A DNA stretch of 63,942 nucleotides from Chitinophagales bacterium (GCA_015654595.1 JAATGQ010000112.1:1-63942), one strand, 5' to 3'; counted from the first letter of the stretch, positions 8,449 through 18,276 are shown. The notes: a model not told the origin generated them from the sequence alone. Numbers and translations are program-made.

Positions 8449-9834
8449 TTAATTACCGGCTGTAGATGAATTGATCTGCCATCTGCTAAGATTGGAGCAA
8501 TTACGGTAGTCCCCATCGATCATAATATAGAAGGTTGGGATCTTGGTAACGAACCAATGGTCAAGGGCTTGTGTCTTTTTTTCATCCAGAGCACGCTGGG
8601 CAATACGGTTATAGTCGTCGCGCATATTTTCCCGATGCGGCTCCGATTTGGAAAGCATTTTTACGATACGAACGCCTTGCTTGCCTCTTTCGTCGGTAAA
8701 GGGAACAGGCTTGGTGATCTCGCCGGGTTTGAGATTAGTATTCTTGAGCAGCAGGACCATATCCTTATCGAGGTCAGAGATCGTCAGGAAGGTAGAACCT
8801 GTCCTGTTCATGATCTGACCGCCGGCCGAGCGGGTCTGCATATCGGTTGGTTCTGCGGTCATGTTTACGGCTTGTCCAACATTGATCTTCCCGTCGAGGA
8901 GGGCGGTGCGGATCGTATCGAGTTCGCCGCTGGCTTCTTTTATTTCTTCGTCTGTGATCGGAGGGATGCGGAGGATATGTCTTACGACGGCATCGTCTCC
9001 GTTGCGGCTTACCATCTGGATGATATGCCAGCCATATTTACTTTTTACAGGAGGAGAGACCTGTCCTTCCTTCAACCGGAAAGCGGTGGAGAAGAAGACC
9101 GGATCCCACATTTTGCTGTCGTTACGGTTCAATTCGATCATGCCACCATTGTTCTTGCTGCCTGGGTCTTGGCTATAGATCCCGGCGAGGGATTCGAATT
9201 TACGCTGGCCGGATTCGACCTGTTGTTTATACCCGTTGAGTTCGTCGACGGTCAGCTTTTCGATGTCGCGGCTTGCTTTTGGATAGATGGTTATCTGATC
9301 CAGCTGTATTTCGGATTCGTAAAAGATACGTTTGTCGGCGGGGATCTTGTCGAAGTACTGGCTTACTTCGATGGGGGAGATCTTGATGTCGTCTACGATC
9401 TTTTTCCGCTCGGCGTCTGCAAGACGCTGCTCACGGATAGGGGCCATAAAGTCCATCTTTGCCTGGTAGACCGTACGTTGTGCGATCTGTTCGAAGGCGT
9501 CTTTACCACCGTAGAGGTTGATAAAGTACCGGATACGCTGGTCGACTTCGGCTTCAACTTCTTCGTCGCTGACGGGGAGAGAGTCACGTTCGGCCTGGAG
9601 CACCAATGCCTTTTGGATAAGCATATTATCCAGGATGGTACATTCGTCCAAGCCCTTCAGGTCTGCGCCTCCGGAGTTGCGCTGCATGTCTGCTATGGCG
9701 ATGGCGAGTTCCGATTTCAGAATGATCTTATCGCCAACGATGCCGGCAATTTTATCGGCAACGACTCTTTGTTGCGCAAAGCCGCCGGTAATGATTGAGG
9801 TAAACAGGGCCAGGAAGGTGAGTTTCTTTACCAT
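8449..9834 (-). CDS. surA: SurA-like periplasmic peptidyl-prolyl isomerase/chaperone, 461 aa
   Basis: Assists folding of outer-membrane proteins in the periplasm. The start is ATG at 9834, giving a short basic N-terminus (MVKKLTFLALF) and a signal peptide that ends near GGFAQQ. A SurA N-terminal region follows, with GDKIILKSE and a conserved helical part with the NSGG linker. A rotamase (PpiC) domain is recognisable around residues 175-280 (IYSQDPGSKNNGGMIELNR, YGWHIIQM). A second, more divergent PpiC-like part lies around 285-390. The TTG nine codons upstream would spoil the signal peptide. A strong hairpin separates it from infB upstream. Confidence 0.88.
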   Translation of the reverse strand: MVKKLTFLALFTSIITGGFAQQRVVADKIAGIVGDKIILKSELAIAIADMQRNSGGADLKGLDECTILDNMLIQKALVLQAERDSLPVSDEEVEAEVDQRIRYFINLYGGKDAFEQIAQRTVYQAKMDFMAPIREQRLADAERKKIVDDIKISPIEVSQYFDKIPADKRIFYESEIQLDQITIYPKASRDIEKLTVDELNGYKQQVESGQRKFESLAGIYSQDPGSKNNGGMIELNRNDSKMWDPVFFSTAFRLKEGQVSPPVKSKYGWHIIQMVSRNGDDAVVRHILRIPPITDEEIKEASGELDTIRTALLDGKINVGQAVNMTAEPTDMQTRSAGGQIMNRTGSTFLTISDLDKDMVLLLKNTNLKPGEITKPVPFTDERGKQGVRIVKMLSKSEPHRENMRDDYNRIAQRALDEKKTQALDHWFVTKIPTFYIMIDGDYRNCSNLSRWQINSSTAGN

Positions 9835-9875
9835 ATTAAAAGGTCTGTGCAGAGCCAAAAGTAATTTTATTGAAT

Positions 9876-9907
9876 GTTAAATACCCCCCATAAGGGGGGT
9901 ATTTAAC
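9876..9907. terminator. Perfect 14-bp inverted repeat between infB and the surA-like gene
   Basis: The arms GTTAAATACCCCCC (9876-9889) and GGGGGGTATTTAAC (9894-9907) are perfectly complementary around an ATAA loop. It sits 6 bp past the infB stop (9914) and 41 bp before the surA-like start (9834). It should end infB transcription, although a classical T-tract is weak; the A/T-rich stem base partly takes that role. Confidence 0.75.
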
Positions 9908-9913
9908 AAAACA

Positions 9914-12900
9914 TTAGAGTGTTCGTTTAACTTCTTCTTCTTCGTAGGCTTCTACGATATCGCCTACCCTTATGTCGTTGAAGTTTTTGATCGTCAGGCC
10001 GCACTCCATGCTGGAAGCGACTTCTTTGACGTCGTCTTTAAAGCGTTTCAGCGACTGCAGTTCGGCGGTAGCGCCTTCTCCGACAGGATATACTACGATG
10101 CCATCGCGAACCAGGCGGATCTTGGAGTTGCGGAAGATCTTTCCGTCCAGGACATAACAACCGGCAACGGTTGCCTTGTCGAACTTGAAGACGTTGCGGA
10201 CTTCCACGTTGGCCACGATCTTTTCCTGGATCTTTGGTTCGAGCATCCCTTCCATGGCGCTCTTGACTTCTTCGATCGCGTTGTAGATGATCGAGTAGGT
10301 CTTGATTTCCACGCCTTCCGTTTCGGCGAGGCGGGAGGCCTGGGAGGAAGGGCGGACGTTGAAGCCGACGATAACGGCGTCGGATGCTGTAGCCAGCAGG
10401 ACATCGCTTTCGGTGATGGCGCCGACGGCCTTGTGTACGACCCTGACGGCGATCTCTTCTGTAGAAAGTTTCTGCAGGGAGTCGCTGAGGGCTTCCACGG
10501 AACCATCCACGTCGCCTTTTATGATCAGGTTAAGTTCCTTAAAGTTACCGAGTGCCAGACGACGACCGATCTCATCGAGGGTGATATGTTTCTTGGTACG
10601 TATGCCCTGTTCGCGAAGGATCTGGGCGCGTTTGTTCGCCACTTCTTTTGCTTCGCTCTCGTCTTCATAGACCTTGAACTTTTCACCGGCCTGTGGTGCT
10701 CCGTTAAGACCGAGGAGCAGAACGGGTGTGGACGGAGGAGCGTCTTCGATACGCTTGTTTCTCTCGTTGAACATTGCCTTTACGCGGCCGAAGTATTGAC
10801 CGGAGACGACCAGGTCACCGTTGCGAAGCGTACCATTCTGAACCAGTACGGTGGCGACATAGCCGCGGCCCTTGTCGAGGGAGGCTTCGATGACGCTGCC
10901 GGATGCTTCGCGGTCGGGGTTGGCCTTCAGATCGAGCAGTTCGGCTTCGAGACCGATCTTTTCGAGCAGCAGGTCCACGTTGATCCCTTTCTTGGCGGAG
11001 ATCTCCTGGGACTGGAATTTACCGCCCCAGTCTTCGACCAGGATGTTCATACCAGCGAGTTGTTCCTTTATCTTTTCGGGGTTTGCCACTTCTCTATCGA
11101 TCTTGTTGATGGCAAATACCATGGGAAGGCCTGCGGCCTGGGCGTGGGAGATGGCTTCCTTGGTTTGAGGCATCACCGCGTCGTTGGCAGCAACTACGAT
11201 AACCGCTACGTCAGCGGCCTTGGCGCCGCGCGCGCGCATGGCGGTAAAGGCTTCGTGACCGGGGGTATCGAGGAAGGTGATCCGTTTTCCGGAGGCTGTC
11301 GTTACCTGGTAGGCGCCGATGTGCTGGGTGATACCGCCGGCTTCCCCTGCGACCACATTCGCTGCGCGGATATAGTCAAGCAGTGAGGTCTTACCGTGGT
11401 CGACGTGGCCCATGATGGTGACGACGGGGCTACGGGGAAGCATATCTTCCGGTTCGTCCTGTTCGTCTTCTTCTTCCATTTCAGCGGCGTCGTCGATACC
11501 GATAAATTCAACCGTATAGCCAAATTCGCCGGCTACGAGTTCGATGATATCTGCTTCCAGACGTTGGTTGATAGACACCATCATACCCAGGCTCATACAC
11601 TTGCCGATGACTTCGGCATAGCTGACGTCCATCAGGTTGGCGAGTTCGCTTACGCTGATGAACTCAGTCACCTGGAGGCGGCTGTCCATCATTTCGTCGC
11701 CGCCGGCCTGTTCGGCCATTTCTTCCCGTTTGGCGCGGCGATATTTTGCTTTCAGGCTTTTTCCGCGTCCGCCGGCTCCAGCCAGCTTGGCTTGTGTCTG
11801 CCTGATCTTTTCCTGAATTTCTTTCTTGTCGATCTCCTTTGCCTCACGGGGTGCGTGCCGGGGATCATTACGACGATGACCGCCATGTCCCTGACCGCCG
11901 CCGTGGCCAGCCTGACCTTGACCGGGTCCGCGTTTGATCGGCAGACGGTGTTCTCCGGGGGGACGCGGGGTACGTTGCTGGGCGCCCTGACCATGCTGGC
12001 CGGCCTGGCCTTGGTTTTGACCGGGTCTTCCGCCGCCATGCTGGCCACCGCCGTGACCGCCGCCGTGTTGATCGCCGTGGGAATCTCTTTTTTCGATGGG
12101 AATGCGTTTGCGCTTCCTTTTTTCTTCCAGGGGCTGTTTAGGCCTGGTATCGTTGTTGGTCGGCAATTCTATTTTGCCGAGGATCTTGGGACCTTCCAAT
12201 TTTTCTGCTCTGATATTTTCAATGACAGTAGGAACAGCTTTTTCATCTGTGTCGGCGGGATGTTCTTCTGCGGCAGGCGTTTCCACTTCCGGCTCGTGTC
12301 TTTCTTCCACGACGGGCGTTTCGGCGACGGGCTCCTCGCGGGTCTCCCGGACTTCGCGATTTTCCCTTACGGGCGGAGCTTCTTCTATTGCAGGAGGCGC
12401 TTCTTCCACTATGGGAGGAGCGATGTATTCCGGTTCTTCGGCCGGCGCTTCTCTGACCGGCTCTTCCTCCGACTCGGCAGGCGTATCTTTTTTAACGATA
12501 CCCTTCTTCGGGCGGGTGGATGAGTCGATAGCGGACAGGTCGATCTTGTTGATCACTTTGGGACCTTCCAGCTCCGGCGCTTCTATTTTTAGTACATCCG
12601 GTTCTCCGGGTGCTTCTTCAGCTATAGGCGGCGTAGAGAACGTCGTTGCCGTAACCGGTTGGGTCTGCGGCTGGACAGGAGGCTGTACCTGTTGTTGAAC
12701 AGGCTGCTGCACCTGCTGTACCTGTGGTTGAGGCTCTTCCACGGGGGGAGCGGTCTCTTCCTTCACCGCCTTTTTGATAACAGGCGGCGTCTCTTTCTTG
12801 AAGAGTGAAGGCGGCGCTTCTTCCTCTTTTTTCTTTTTTGCCTCCAGGCTTCCCTTGGGGAGATCGATCTGGTCGCTCTTCATACGGGCGACCTTATCCC

Positions 12901-13069
12901 CCTGGAACTCCTGTTGTAAAGAGCGATACATTTCCTCCGTCAGTTTTGACGTAGGTTTCAGATCGTCTTTACTGAACCCTTTGCTCACCAAAAAGTCCAC
13001 CAGGGTATCTTTCCCGATGTTGAACTCCTTGGCAGCAGCCATTAAGCGTAATGTTGTTGTTTCTGCCAT
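9914..13069 (-). CDS. infB: Translation initiation factor IF-2, 1051 aa
   Basis: GTPase that brings initiator tRNA to the ribosome. The start is ATG at 13069 ([16 protein letters not shown]), preceded by an AGAGG ribosome-binding site; the longer frame from 13093 is not needed. Domains: IF2_N at about 1-55; a long low-complexity linker rich in Pro, Glu and later Gly/His/Gln; a second IF2_N-like part near 470-525; the G domain with [13 protein letters not shown] near 551 and NKID near 653; then domains II-IV. Length and the long disordered linker fit Bacteroidota IF-2. It is the third gene of rimP-nusA-infB. Confidence 0.97.
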   Translation of the reverse strand: MAETTTLRLMAAAKEFNIGKDTLVDFLVSKGFSKDDLKPTSKLTEEMYRSLQQEFQGDKVARMKSDQIDLPKGSLEAKKKKEEEAPPSLFKKETPPVIKKAVKEETAPPVEEPQPQVQQVQQPVQQQVQPPVQPQTQPVTATTFSTPPIAEEAPGEPDVLKIEAPELEGPKVINKIDLSAIDSSTRPKKGIVKKDTPAESEEEPVREAPAEEPEYIAPPIVEEAPPAIEEAPPVRENREVRETREEPVAETPVVEERHEPEVETPAAEEHPADTDEKAVPTVIENIRAEKLEGPKILGKIELPTNNDTRPKQPLEEKRKRKRIPIEKRDSHGDQHGGGHGGGQHGGGRPGQNQGQAGQHGQGAQQRTPRPPGEHRLPIKRGPGQGQAGHGGGQGHGGHRRNDPRHAPREAKEIDKKEIQEKIRQTQAKLAGAGGRGKSLKAKYRRAKREEMAEQAGGDEMMDSRLQVTEFISVSELANLMDVSYAEVIGKCMSLGMMVSINQRLEADIIELVAGEFGYTVEFIGIDDAAEMEEEDEQDEPEDMLPRSPVVTIMGHVDHGKTSLLDYIRAANVVAGEAGGITQHIGAYQVTTASGKRITFLDTPGHEAFTAMRARGAKAADVAVIVVAANDAVMPQTKEAISHAQAAGLPMVFAINKIDREVANPEKIKEQLAGMNILVEDWGGKFQSQEISAKKGINVDLLLEKIGLEAELLDLKANPDREASGSVIEASLDKGRGYVATVLVQNGTLRNGDLVVSGQYFGRVKAMFNERNKRIEDAPPSTPVLLLGLNGAPQAGEKFKVYEDESEAKEVANKRAQILREQGIRTKKHITLDEIGRRLALGNFKELNLIIKGDVDGSVEALSDSLQKLSTEEIAVRVVHKAVGAITESDVLLATASDAVIVGFNVRPSSQASRLAETEGVEIKTYSIIYNAIEEVKSAMEGMLEPKIQEKIVANVEVRNVFKFDKATVAGCYVLDGKIFRNSKIRLVRDGIVVYPVGEGATAELQSLKRFKDDVKEVASSMECGLTIKNFNDIRVGDIVEAYEEEEVKRTL

Positions 13070-13235
13070 ATTTGCCTCTCTTAATTCCTCCAAAGGTTAT
13101 GGACCGGGTTTTTATCCTCGTATCCACGACTCATGATGGACCTTCTACCGTGGACGGAAGGCCCACTTGAAGGAACCAAGATTGTCTCCTTTTTTGAGTT
13201 GTACACAAATGTCTGAAAATATAACTATTTAATTG

Positions 13236-14483
13236 TTATCCTTTTTCAAACTCTTCTTTAAGGACCCTTCTCACATCGTCGATGGTTTGTTTTTCCAGGT
13301 CCGTTCTTCTTTCTAATTCGTCTGCTGTCAGATCGAGGACGCTGCGTGCCGTATCGCAGCCGATACGCTTCAGTTCGTCGATGATCCAGGTTTCGATCTC
13401 GTCGCTGAATTCTTCCAGGTCGATATCGAATTCTTCCGGTTCGCCCTCATTATCGCGGAACACGTCGATCGTATATCCGGTCAACTCCTGGGCCAATTTG
13501 ATGTTTACCCCTTTCCGGCCGATAGCCAGGGAGACCTGATCGGGTTTTAAATAGACATTTGCATGCGACTTTTCGCTGTCCAGCTCCATATTTGTTATTA
13601 TGGAGGGGGTCAGCGAGCGCTGGATCAGCAGCTGCATGTTATTGGTCCAGTTGATGACGTCGATGTTCTCGTTCTTCAGTTCCCGGACGATACCGTGGAT
13701 ACGGCTGCCTTTCATACCTACGCAGGCGCCTACCGGATCGATACGGTCGTCATAGGATTCAACGGCAACCTTGGCGCGTTCGCCGGGCTCCCGAACGATC
13801 TTTTTGATCACGATCAGGCCGTCGAAGATCTCAGGAACTTCGATTTCCAGCAGCTTTGCCAGGAACAGCGGGCTGGTCCGGGACAGGATGATCACCGGGG
13901 AGTTGTTTTTCAGCTCCACCTTCTTCACCACTGCGCGGATATTTTCCCCCTTCTTGAAATAGTCCTGTGGGATCTGCTCCGATTTGGGTAATATCAATTC
14001 ACTGCCTTCTTCGTCCAGCAGCAGAATTTCCTTTTTCCATACCTGGTAGACCTCAGCGCTGACGATCTCGCCGATCCGTTCGCCATATTTTTTTACCAGC
14101 ACATTCTTTTTCAGATCGCCGATACGGCTGGCCAGCGTTTGCTTTGCGGCAAGGATGGCGCGGCGGCCGAAATCCAGAATTTCCACTTCTTCGTAAAGCT
14201 CTTCACCGACTTCATAGTCAGGCTCGATCTTAACCGCATCAGTATAGGCAATCTCCGCCAGGGGGTCCATTACCTCTCCGTCTTCCACGATGGTGCGCCG
14301 GCGCATGATTTCCAGGTCACCTTTTTCTGCATTCACAATGACGTCAAAATTTTCGTCGCTTCCGTATTTCTTACGCAGTAATGTCTTGAACACGTCCTCT
14401 ACCACTTTCATCATAGTAGGGCGGTCGATATTTTCTGCTTCCTTGAAGTCCGCGAAGGCTTCGATCAGATTGATACTTGCCAT
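13236..14483 (-). CDS. nusA: Transcription elongation/termination factor NusA, 415 aa
   Basis: Binds RNA polymerase and nascent RNA and modulates pausing, termination and antitermination. NusA N-terminal domain at about 1-130 (LIEAFADFKEAENI, LRKKYGSDENFDV), S1 domain around 135-200 (GEIVSAEVYQVWKKE), then two KH domains (CVGMKGSRIHGIVREL and LAIGRKGVNIKLAQEL, both with the GxxG loop). A short acidic and helical C-terminal tail follows. It lies between rimP and infB in the conserved order and ends 167 bp before the infB start. Confidence 0.97.
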   Translation of the reverse strand: MASINLIEAFADFKEAENIDRPTMMKVVEDVFKTLLRKKYGSDENFDVIVNAEKGDLEIMRRRTIVEDGEVMDPLAEIAYTDAVKIEPDYEVGEELYEEVEILDFGRRAILAAKQTLASRIGDLKKNVLVKKYGERIGEIVSAEVYQVWKKEILLLDEEGSELILPKSEQIPQDYFKKGENIRAVVKKVELKNNSPVIILSRTSPLFLAKLLEIEVPEIFDGLIVIKKIVREPGERAKVAVESYDDRIDPVGACVGMKGSRIHGIVRELKNENIDVINWTNNMQLLIQRSLTPSIITNMELDSEKSHANVYLKPDQVSLAIGRKGVNIKLAQELTGYTIDVFRDNEGEPEEFDIDLEEFSDEIETWIIDELKRIGCDTARSVLDLTADELERRTDLEKQTIDDVRRVLKEEFEKG

Positions 14484-14547
14484 AACACTTGTTTTTTGAA
14501 GTCGTCCCGCATCGTAAGCCGATGGGTTTCGGCCTGCGATACGAAGT

Positions 14548-15015
14548 TTAAAAAACTACTTGAATTTTTGTCGTTTTTATGTTATCGAATAAAAAAGTGT
14601 GATTGATCACCTCTTTTTTCTTGTTCTTACCCTTTGTTTCTTCGACGATGACCCCGTCCTCGCTCACTTCCAGCAGCCGGCCTTCCATCTTTGAGCCGTC
14701 CTGCAAGACCAATTCAACCTGGCGCCCGACGTTCTTCCTATATTGCCGCAGCAGCTTCAGCGGTTCGTCCAGACCGGGAGACGAGACTTCCAGAGAGAAA
14801 TCCCCGTCGGGGAAGAGTCCCGATTCTTCCAGCTTTTTATAAAGTGCACGGTTGTATTGTACGCATTTTTCGATTGAAATGCCCTGATCGCCGTCGATAA
14901 ATACTTTCACATTATTGGTGGGCTTTATCCGGATATCCACCAGAAAATAATCCTTTTCACCTTCCAGCAGTGCCTGGACCAAACTTTCCACTGACTTAAT
15001 TGTTTCGTTCACCAT
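14548..15015 (-). CDS. rimP: Ribosome maturation factor RimP, 155 aa
   Basis: Needed for 30S subunit maturation. The N-terminal half contains the conserved DGDQGISIEKCVQYNRAL and LEVSSPGLDEPL; the C-terminal Sm-like half starts near LLRQYRKNVGR. The length is normal. It is the first gene of rimP-nusA-infB, with ATG at 15015. A stable hairpin with a T-rich flank lies 17-38 nt upstream and could attenuate the operon. Confidence 0.93.
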   Translation of the reverse strand: MVNETIKSVESLVQALLEGEKDYFLVDIRIKPTNNVKVFIDGDQGISIEKCVQYNRALYKKLEESGLFPDGDFSLEVSSPGLDEPLKLLRQYRKNVGRQVELVLQDGSKMEGRLLEVSEDGVIVEETKGKNKKKEVINHTFLFDNIKTTKIQVVF

Positions 15016-15031
15016 GAGCTGAAAAATAAAG

Positions 15032-15053
15032 AAGGGAACGATTCCGTTCCCTT
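15032..15053 (-). promoter_or_regulatory. Hairpin in the rimP-nusA-infB leader, possible attenuator
   Basis: The 9-bp arms AAGGGAACG and CGTTCCCTT flank a 4-nt loop. Read toward rimP, the stem is followed by TCTTTATTTTT before the ATG at 15015. No minus-strand gene lies just upstream that would need a terminator. In other bacteria NusA controls its own operon through leader termination, so a similar role is inferred here. Confidence 0.45.
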
Positions 15054-15173
15054 TTCTGTTGCTTCATTTACTTTGGCAAATGTAGGATAAATCCTATTCT
15101 CTACCAAAACTCCAGAAAAATCCAAGAGAACTTCTAAGAGAAATATTTTTACTTTAGTGGAAAGATCAGACTA

Positions 15174-15551
15174 ATGAGCCAGCCAGACAATTTAGGAAGT
15201 TTTTTCGCCCAAAACAAAACTTTGCTCAAAGAGTATCTTGAAACCAGGCTGGAAATTTACCGGCTGCAAAGTATACGCCTTTTCGCCAGGTCGGCGGGAT
15301 ATTTTGCATGGATCATCCTCTCTCTTTTCCTGGGTTTTCTTTTTCTTTTATTCCTGCTGATGATGCTGGCCTTCTGGTTTTCGAGCCTGCTGCACAGTTA
15401 TACCATGGGTTTTGGGCTGGTCATGCTGCTGATCCTGCTGGTTTTCGTGCTGATGGCGGTTTTCCGCCGGGTCTTGTTCGTAGAGCCTGTCACTCATAGT
15501 ATTATACAGGGCTCCAGGGAAGAATCAGAAGACGAAGAATCATCTAATTAA
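15174..15551 (+). CDS. Phage-holin-family-like (DUF1469/YqjE type) membrane protein, 125 aa
   Basis: Two hydrophobic segments separated by a short turn (about 42-68 and 74-100) follow an N-terminal amphipathic helix (LKEYLETRLEIYRLQSIRLF). This layout is typical of the YqjE/DUF1469 group labelled phage holin family in Bacteroidota, which are chromosomal membrane proteins and not phage genes. The C-terminus is acidic. The coiled-coil protein at 15566-15955 follows at 14 bp, so the two are probably an operon, as with YqjE/YqjD-type pairs. Confidence 0.7.
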   Translation: MSQPDNLGSFFAQNKTLLKEYLETRLEIYRLQSIRLFARSAGYFAWIILSLFLGFLFLLFLLMMLAFWFSSLLHSYTMGFGLVMLLILLVFVLMAVFRRVLFVEPVTHSIIQGSREESEDEESSN

Positions 15552-15565
15552 ACTTTGTTCGCTTT

Positions 15566-15955
15566 ATGCCAAGATCGACGAAAGCGTCCCGTAGCCTGGA
15601 TGCTCTGAATAAGGATATCCGGCAGCTGCAGCAGAAAGCCCGGCAGCTGGAAGATCAGATCGACGAGAATTTTACGTATTTCCAAAACCATTCCGGGTCG
15701 ATGTTTGTCCGCAGTCTCCTGCCTCGGCAGGTTGAAGGAGAGACGCTTACGGGTATAAAGATCCTGGATGTTTTCCTGAAGAACGAGCGCCTGCAGCGTA
15801 TCCTGCTGCGCCTGGCGGACCGGCTTGCCGACGGCCTCGGCGATGGCCTCAACTGGGTTGCAGGGCGCGTTTTCAGGAAGGATTCCCCGCGGGATACGCG
15901 GGGCGAGGGCCGGGATTCTCGGGATTCGGGCCGGGGGGACGCGGATGGGGGTTAG
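15566..15955 (+). CDS. Coiled-coil small protein with a repeat-derived C-terminus, 129 aa
   Basis: Residues 8-33 (LDALNKDIRQLQQKARQLED) predict a coiled coil; a second helical part around 70-100 contains LADRLADGLGDGL. The last about 25 residues are Arg/Asp/Gly (RDTRGEGRDSRDSGRGDADGG) and are encoded by the edge of the GC-rich repeat tract that continues beyond the stop. The tail is therefore probably acquired by repeat expansion. It is co-transcribed with the holin-like membrane protein upstream. No signal peptide is seen; a cytoplasmic partner of that protein is possible. Confidence 0.55.
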   Translation: MPRSTKASRSLDALNKDIRQLQQKARQLEDQIDENFTYFQNHSGSMFVRSLLPRQVEGETLTGIKILDVFLKNERLQRILLRLADRLADGLGDGLNWVAGRVFRKDSPRDTRGEGRDSRDSGRGDADGG

Positions 15956-16190
15956 CGGATGGGCTGGCGCGGGGTGGGCAGCCGCGGGGCGGTGTTTGCG
16001 GGCGGGTGCGGTGCCATGGGCGGGCGCGGTGCGGTGCGGGAGCCGGACGCTGGGTTGGGATTGGCGGTTTGACCGGCGGGCTCGTGAGAGCGCGGGCGGG
16101 TTTGGCGGATGGCCGGCAGACTGAGCGCGGAGCACGCGGATGGGCGCGAGCGGGTTTGGCGGATGGGCTGGCGCGGTGCGGGCGGAAAAT
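15954..16190. repeat. GC-rich imperfect repeat tract
   Basis: About 240 bp of G-rich sequence built from recurring words. GCGGATGGGCTGGCGCGG occurs near 15955 and again at 16159-16176. GCGGGTTTGGCGGATGG occurs near 16096 and near 16150. GCGGTGCGG words fill the middle. No conserved ORF crosses it. Strand bias (G-rich on +) and imperfect repetition suggest slippage-driven growth. Confidence 0.6.
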
Positions 16191-16249
16191 TCCTTTTTTA
16201 AGAAAACCTTTCGGCGGCGGCTGCGTTGATATTAGTAATTTCGCAGACT

Positions 16250-16525
16250 ATGATGCCTTTATCAGAGATATTTTTCCTGGCAATCGTACTGTACCTGTTG
16301 TACCGTTTTATTTTCAATTTCCTGGTACCGGTAGCACGGACGACCAGGCAGGTGCGCCAGCAATTCAGGAATATGCAGGACGCTGCAGATGTGTTCAACC
16401 GGCAGCAGACCGGCCAGCAGCAAACGGATTCCTATCAGCGGACGTCTTCTTCCCATGAGAAAGACGGCTCTACGCCAAAAGCTCCGCCTGGAGATTATAT
16501 CGATTTCGAGGAAATAAAAGATTAG
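16250..16525 (+). CDS. DUF4834-like membrane-anchored small protein, 91 aa
   Basis: One N-terminal membrane helix (SEIFFLAIVLYLLYRFIFNFLVPVA) is followed by a basic stretch, a Gln-rich middle and a C-terminal PGDYIDFEEIKD motif. A short TM protein ending in DYIDFEEIK is the signature of DUF4834 in Bacteroidota; the function is unknown. The start is ATG at 16250 (an ATG pair is present; the upstream ATT is not needed). Confidence 0.7.
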   Translation: MMPLSEIFFLAIVLYLLYRFIFNFLVPVARTTRQVRQQFRNMQDAADVFNRQQTGQQQTDSYQRTSSSHEKDGSTPKAPPGDYIDFEEIKD

Positions 16526-16542
16526 ACCTTATTGACCGGATG

Positions 16543-16606
16543 GTACGGCGCAGATTGTATAGCGCGGGTGGTACGGCGTGGGGTTGTACGGCCAGGGTTG
16601 TACGGC
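16543..16606. repeat. Four GTACGGC repeats
   Basis: GTACGGC occurs at 16543, 16571, 16586 and 16600, spaced 28, 15 and 14 bp, in the gap between the DUF4834-like gene and the HAD phosphatase. The spacers are G/T-rich. Function is unknown; it resembles the GC-rich tract 400 bp upstream. Confidence 0.5.
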
Positions 16607-16678
16607 GCGAAGACGGGCTGCTGAAGCGTCGTCGGGCCGGGTGACGTCGGTGAGCCGGATCGGGTGAAGCGGCGCCGC

Positions 16679-17293
16679 CTACCATTGAAAGTCCAGCAGC
16701 GTGATCCCTGGCCGCAGAAAAAGGCCCTTTAGTCCGGCGTTCTCCGCGCCATCGACATTGACCTGCGCGTCATCCACAAACAGGGTCTCCTGGCCGATCA
16801 GCCCATTCTCCTTCAGGATATGTTCGAAAGATGCTTTGTCCGGCTTGCGCATGCCCAGCACATGGGAATAATAAGCCCTTTCGAAATGATCGTCCAGCGA
16901 CCCGCCGCCAAACGTTTCGGCGTAGGTCTTATCAAAGGCGATCTTGTGCAGCGCATTCGTATTGCTGAAAAGAAAGATGCGATATTTTTTCCGCAGCTCC
17001 TTTAAGAGTTGTATCCGCTCCGGCGGAAAGTCGAGCAGTAGCGCATTCCAGCTATTAATGATCTGTTCGTCCGTCGCCTCGATACCTGTCAGCGCCCGGA
17101 CCGAATCGATGAACTGCTGGTCGGTGATACCACCCACTTCATACTCCTTGAAGAAGGCAGCCGCGTGGCCATGCCCAAAATATTCCCTGATATTTTTTAC
17201 TCCCAGATTGATAAAGGCGGTTTCCGTGCGACTGTTGTCCAGGTTGAGAAGAACACCGCCCAGGTCGAAGATGATGTTTTTAATACCCTGCAT
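16679..17293 (-). CDS. HAD-family phosphatase (YihX/glucose-1-phosphatase-like), 204 aa
   Basis: HAD subfamily IA hydrolase. Motif I is in IIFDLGGVLLNLD (nucleophile Asp11), where the second Asp of the usual DxD is replaced by Gly, as in the YihX-like group. Motif II is the Ser/Thr of LFSNTN near residue 110, and motif III/IV is the acidic pair in LFVDDAQVN near 174. A helical cap follows motif I. The substrate is probably a sugar phosphate or a nucleotide, not determined by sequence. Confidence 0.85.
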   Translation of the reverse strand: MQGIKNIIFDLGGVLLNLDNSRTETAFINLGVKNIREYFGHGHAAAFFKEYEVGGITDQQFIDSVRALTGIEATDEQIINSWNALLLDFPPERIQLLKELRKKYRIFLFSNTNALHKIAFDKTYAETFGGGSLDDHFERAYYSHVLGMRKPDKASFEHILKENGLIGQETLFVDDAQVNVDGAENAGLKGLFLRPGITLLDFQW

Positions 17294-17376
17294 ACCCGTA
17301 AAGATACAGAAAGGACGGCGTTATTGCACAGCGGCTTCGACAGGCAACGAGGCATGGCTAACGCATCGGTTTCACT

Positions 17377-18276
17377 TTAGTCTCCCAGTTTTTCAAAGAA
17401 ATAGAGCGCGTGGATTTCCGTTTGGCTCAGCGCCTTATTGTACACGCGCAGCTCATCCATCGAGCCGGTCAGCAGCGCCTGCCAGCTTTGTGCGCCGGAG
17501 AGCGGGAAGCCGGTGGTCACGTTTGGCCATCCACCAATCAGCGCCTGAACGGGTATTGGAGCCACCAGTTCGCCGACGCCAGTGCGAAGTCTGAAATTAT
17601 TATTGGAAACGAGGATGCTGTTGGCGTATAGGTCGAGAGTCTGCGCAGTGCCATCGTATACCATCACGTAGTGAACCCATTGATTGGTGCCATGAAGGAT
17701 CTGAAAATCCGTTCCTGCCGTTCCGTAGTCGTTGATATTGTCCCCTCCTACCCTCGATCCGCTGGCGTAGGAGCCGACGGCGGAGTGCAATGCGAGCGTG
17801 TCATCGGATGACACCGGGTGGCCGGTTTCTGCATAGACGTTTATCACGGCGCCCCAGTCCGACTGTACGGCCGGCGCTTGTGTCAACGCAAAAAATTCAG
17901 AGGCCTGGGAGCCGTTGTTATCGACATTGATCCAAAGGCTGACCGAAACGCTGCCCAGCTGTGCGACATCGAGCCCTGCAATGACTGGATACAACGCATA
18001 GCCGGCGTCAAAATGAAGTGCGGGTCCTTTCACGCCCTGTACCCAGGAATTATTGATCGCCGTTGTAGGGCCTGTTCCCGAGATCGCCTCGTTCATGGTA
18101 CTGTCGAAGGTCCAATGGGCAAGCAGGTTACTTGCCGCGACGTCGGATGAGTTCTTGTATTGCCCGATGGGCGGGACGTCTCCCTTTTGATAATCGTCAT
18201 CGTATTTGGCCTTGGTGCAGGAAAATGTCGACGCCAGCAGGCATATCGCGGAGAGTGGTATAAAGAGTTGACGCAT
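17377..18276 (-). CDS. LamG/concanavalin-like surface lipoprotein, 299 aa
   Basis: A signal peptide with lipobox STFSC (Cys20) anchors it to a membrane; the acidic residues after the Cys (KAKYDDDY) suggest surface exposure. Residues about 45-295 form a LamG-like jelly-roll with NLLAHWTFDSTMNEAISG at the start and TGSMDELRVYNKALSQTEI at the end. It lies 17 bp downstream of SusD on the same strand and belongs to the SusCD operon, where it probably helps bind the glycan substrate. Confidence 0.85.
   Translation of the reverse strand: MRQLFIPLSAICLLASTFSCTKAKYDDDYQKGDVPPIGQYKNSSDVAASNLLAHWTFDSTMNEAISGTGPTTAINNSWVQGVKGPALHFDAGYALYPVIAGLDVAQLGSVSVSLWINVDNNGSQASEFFALTQAPAVQSDWGAVINVYAETGHPVSSDDTLALHSAVGSYASGSRVGGDNINDYGTAGTDFQILHGTNQWVHYVMVYDGTAQTLDLYANSILVSNNNFRLRTGVGELVAPIPVQALIGGWPNVTTGFPLSGAQSWQALLTGSMDELRVYNKALSQTEIHALYFFEKLGD

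Noticed and set aside
15174..15551. Prophage holin
   Set aside because: No phage genes nearby; the YqjE/DUF1469-like layout and pairing with a coiled-coil gene fit a chromosomal membrane protein.
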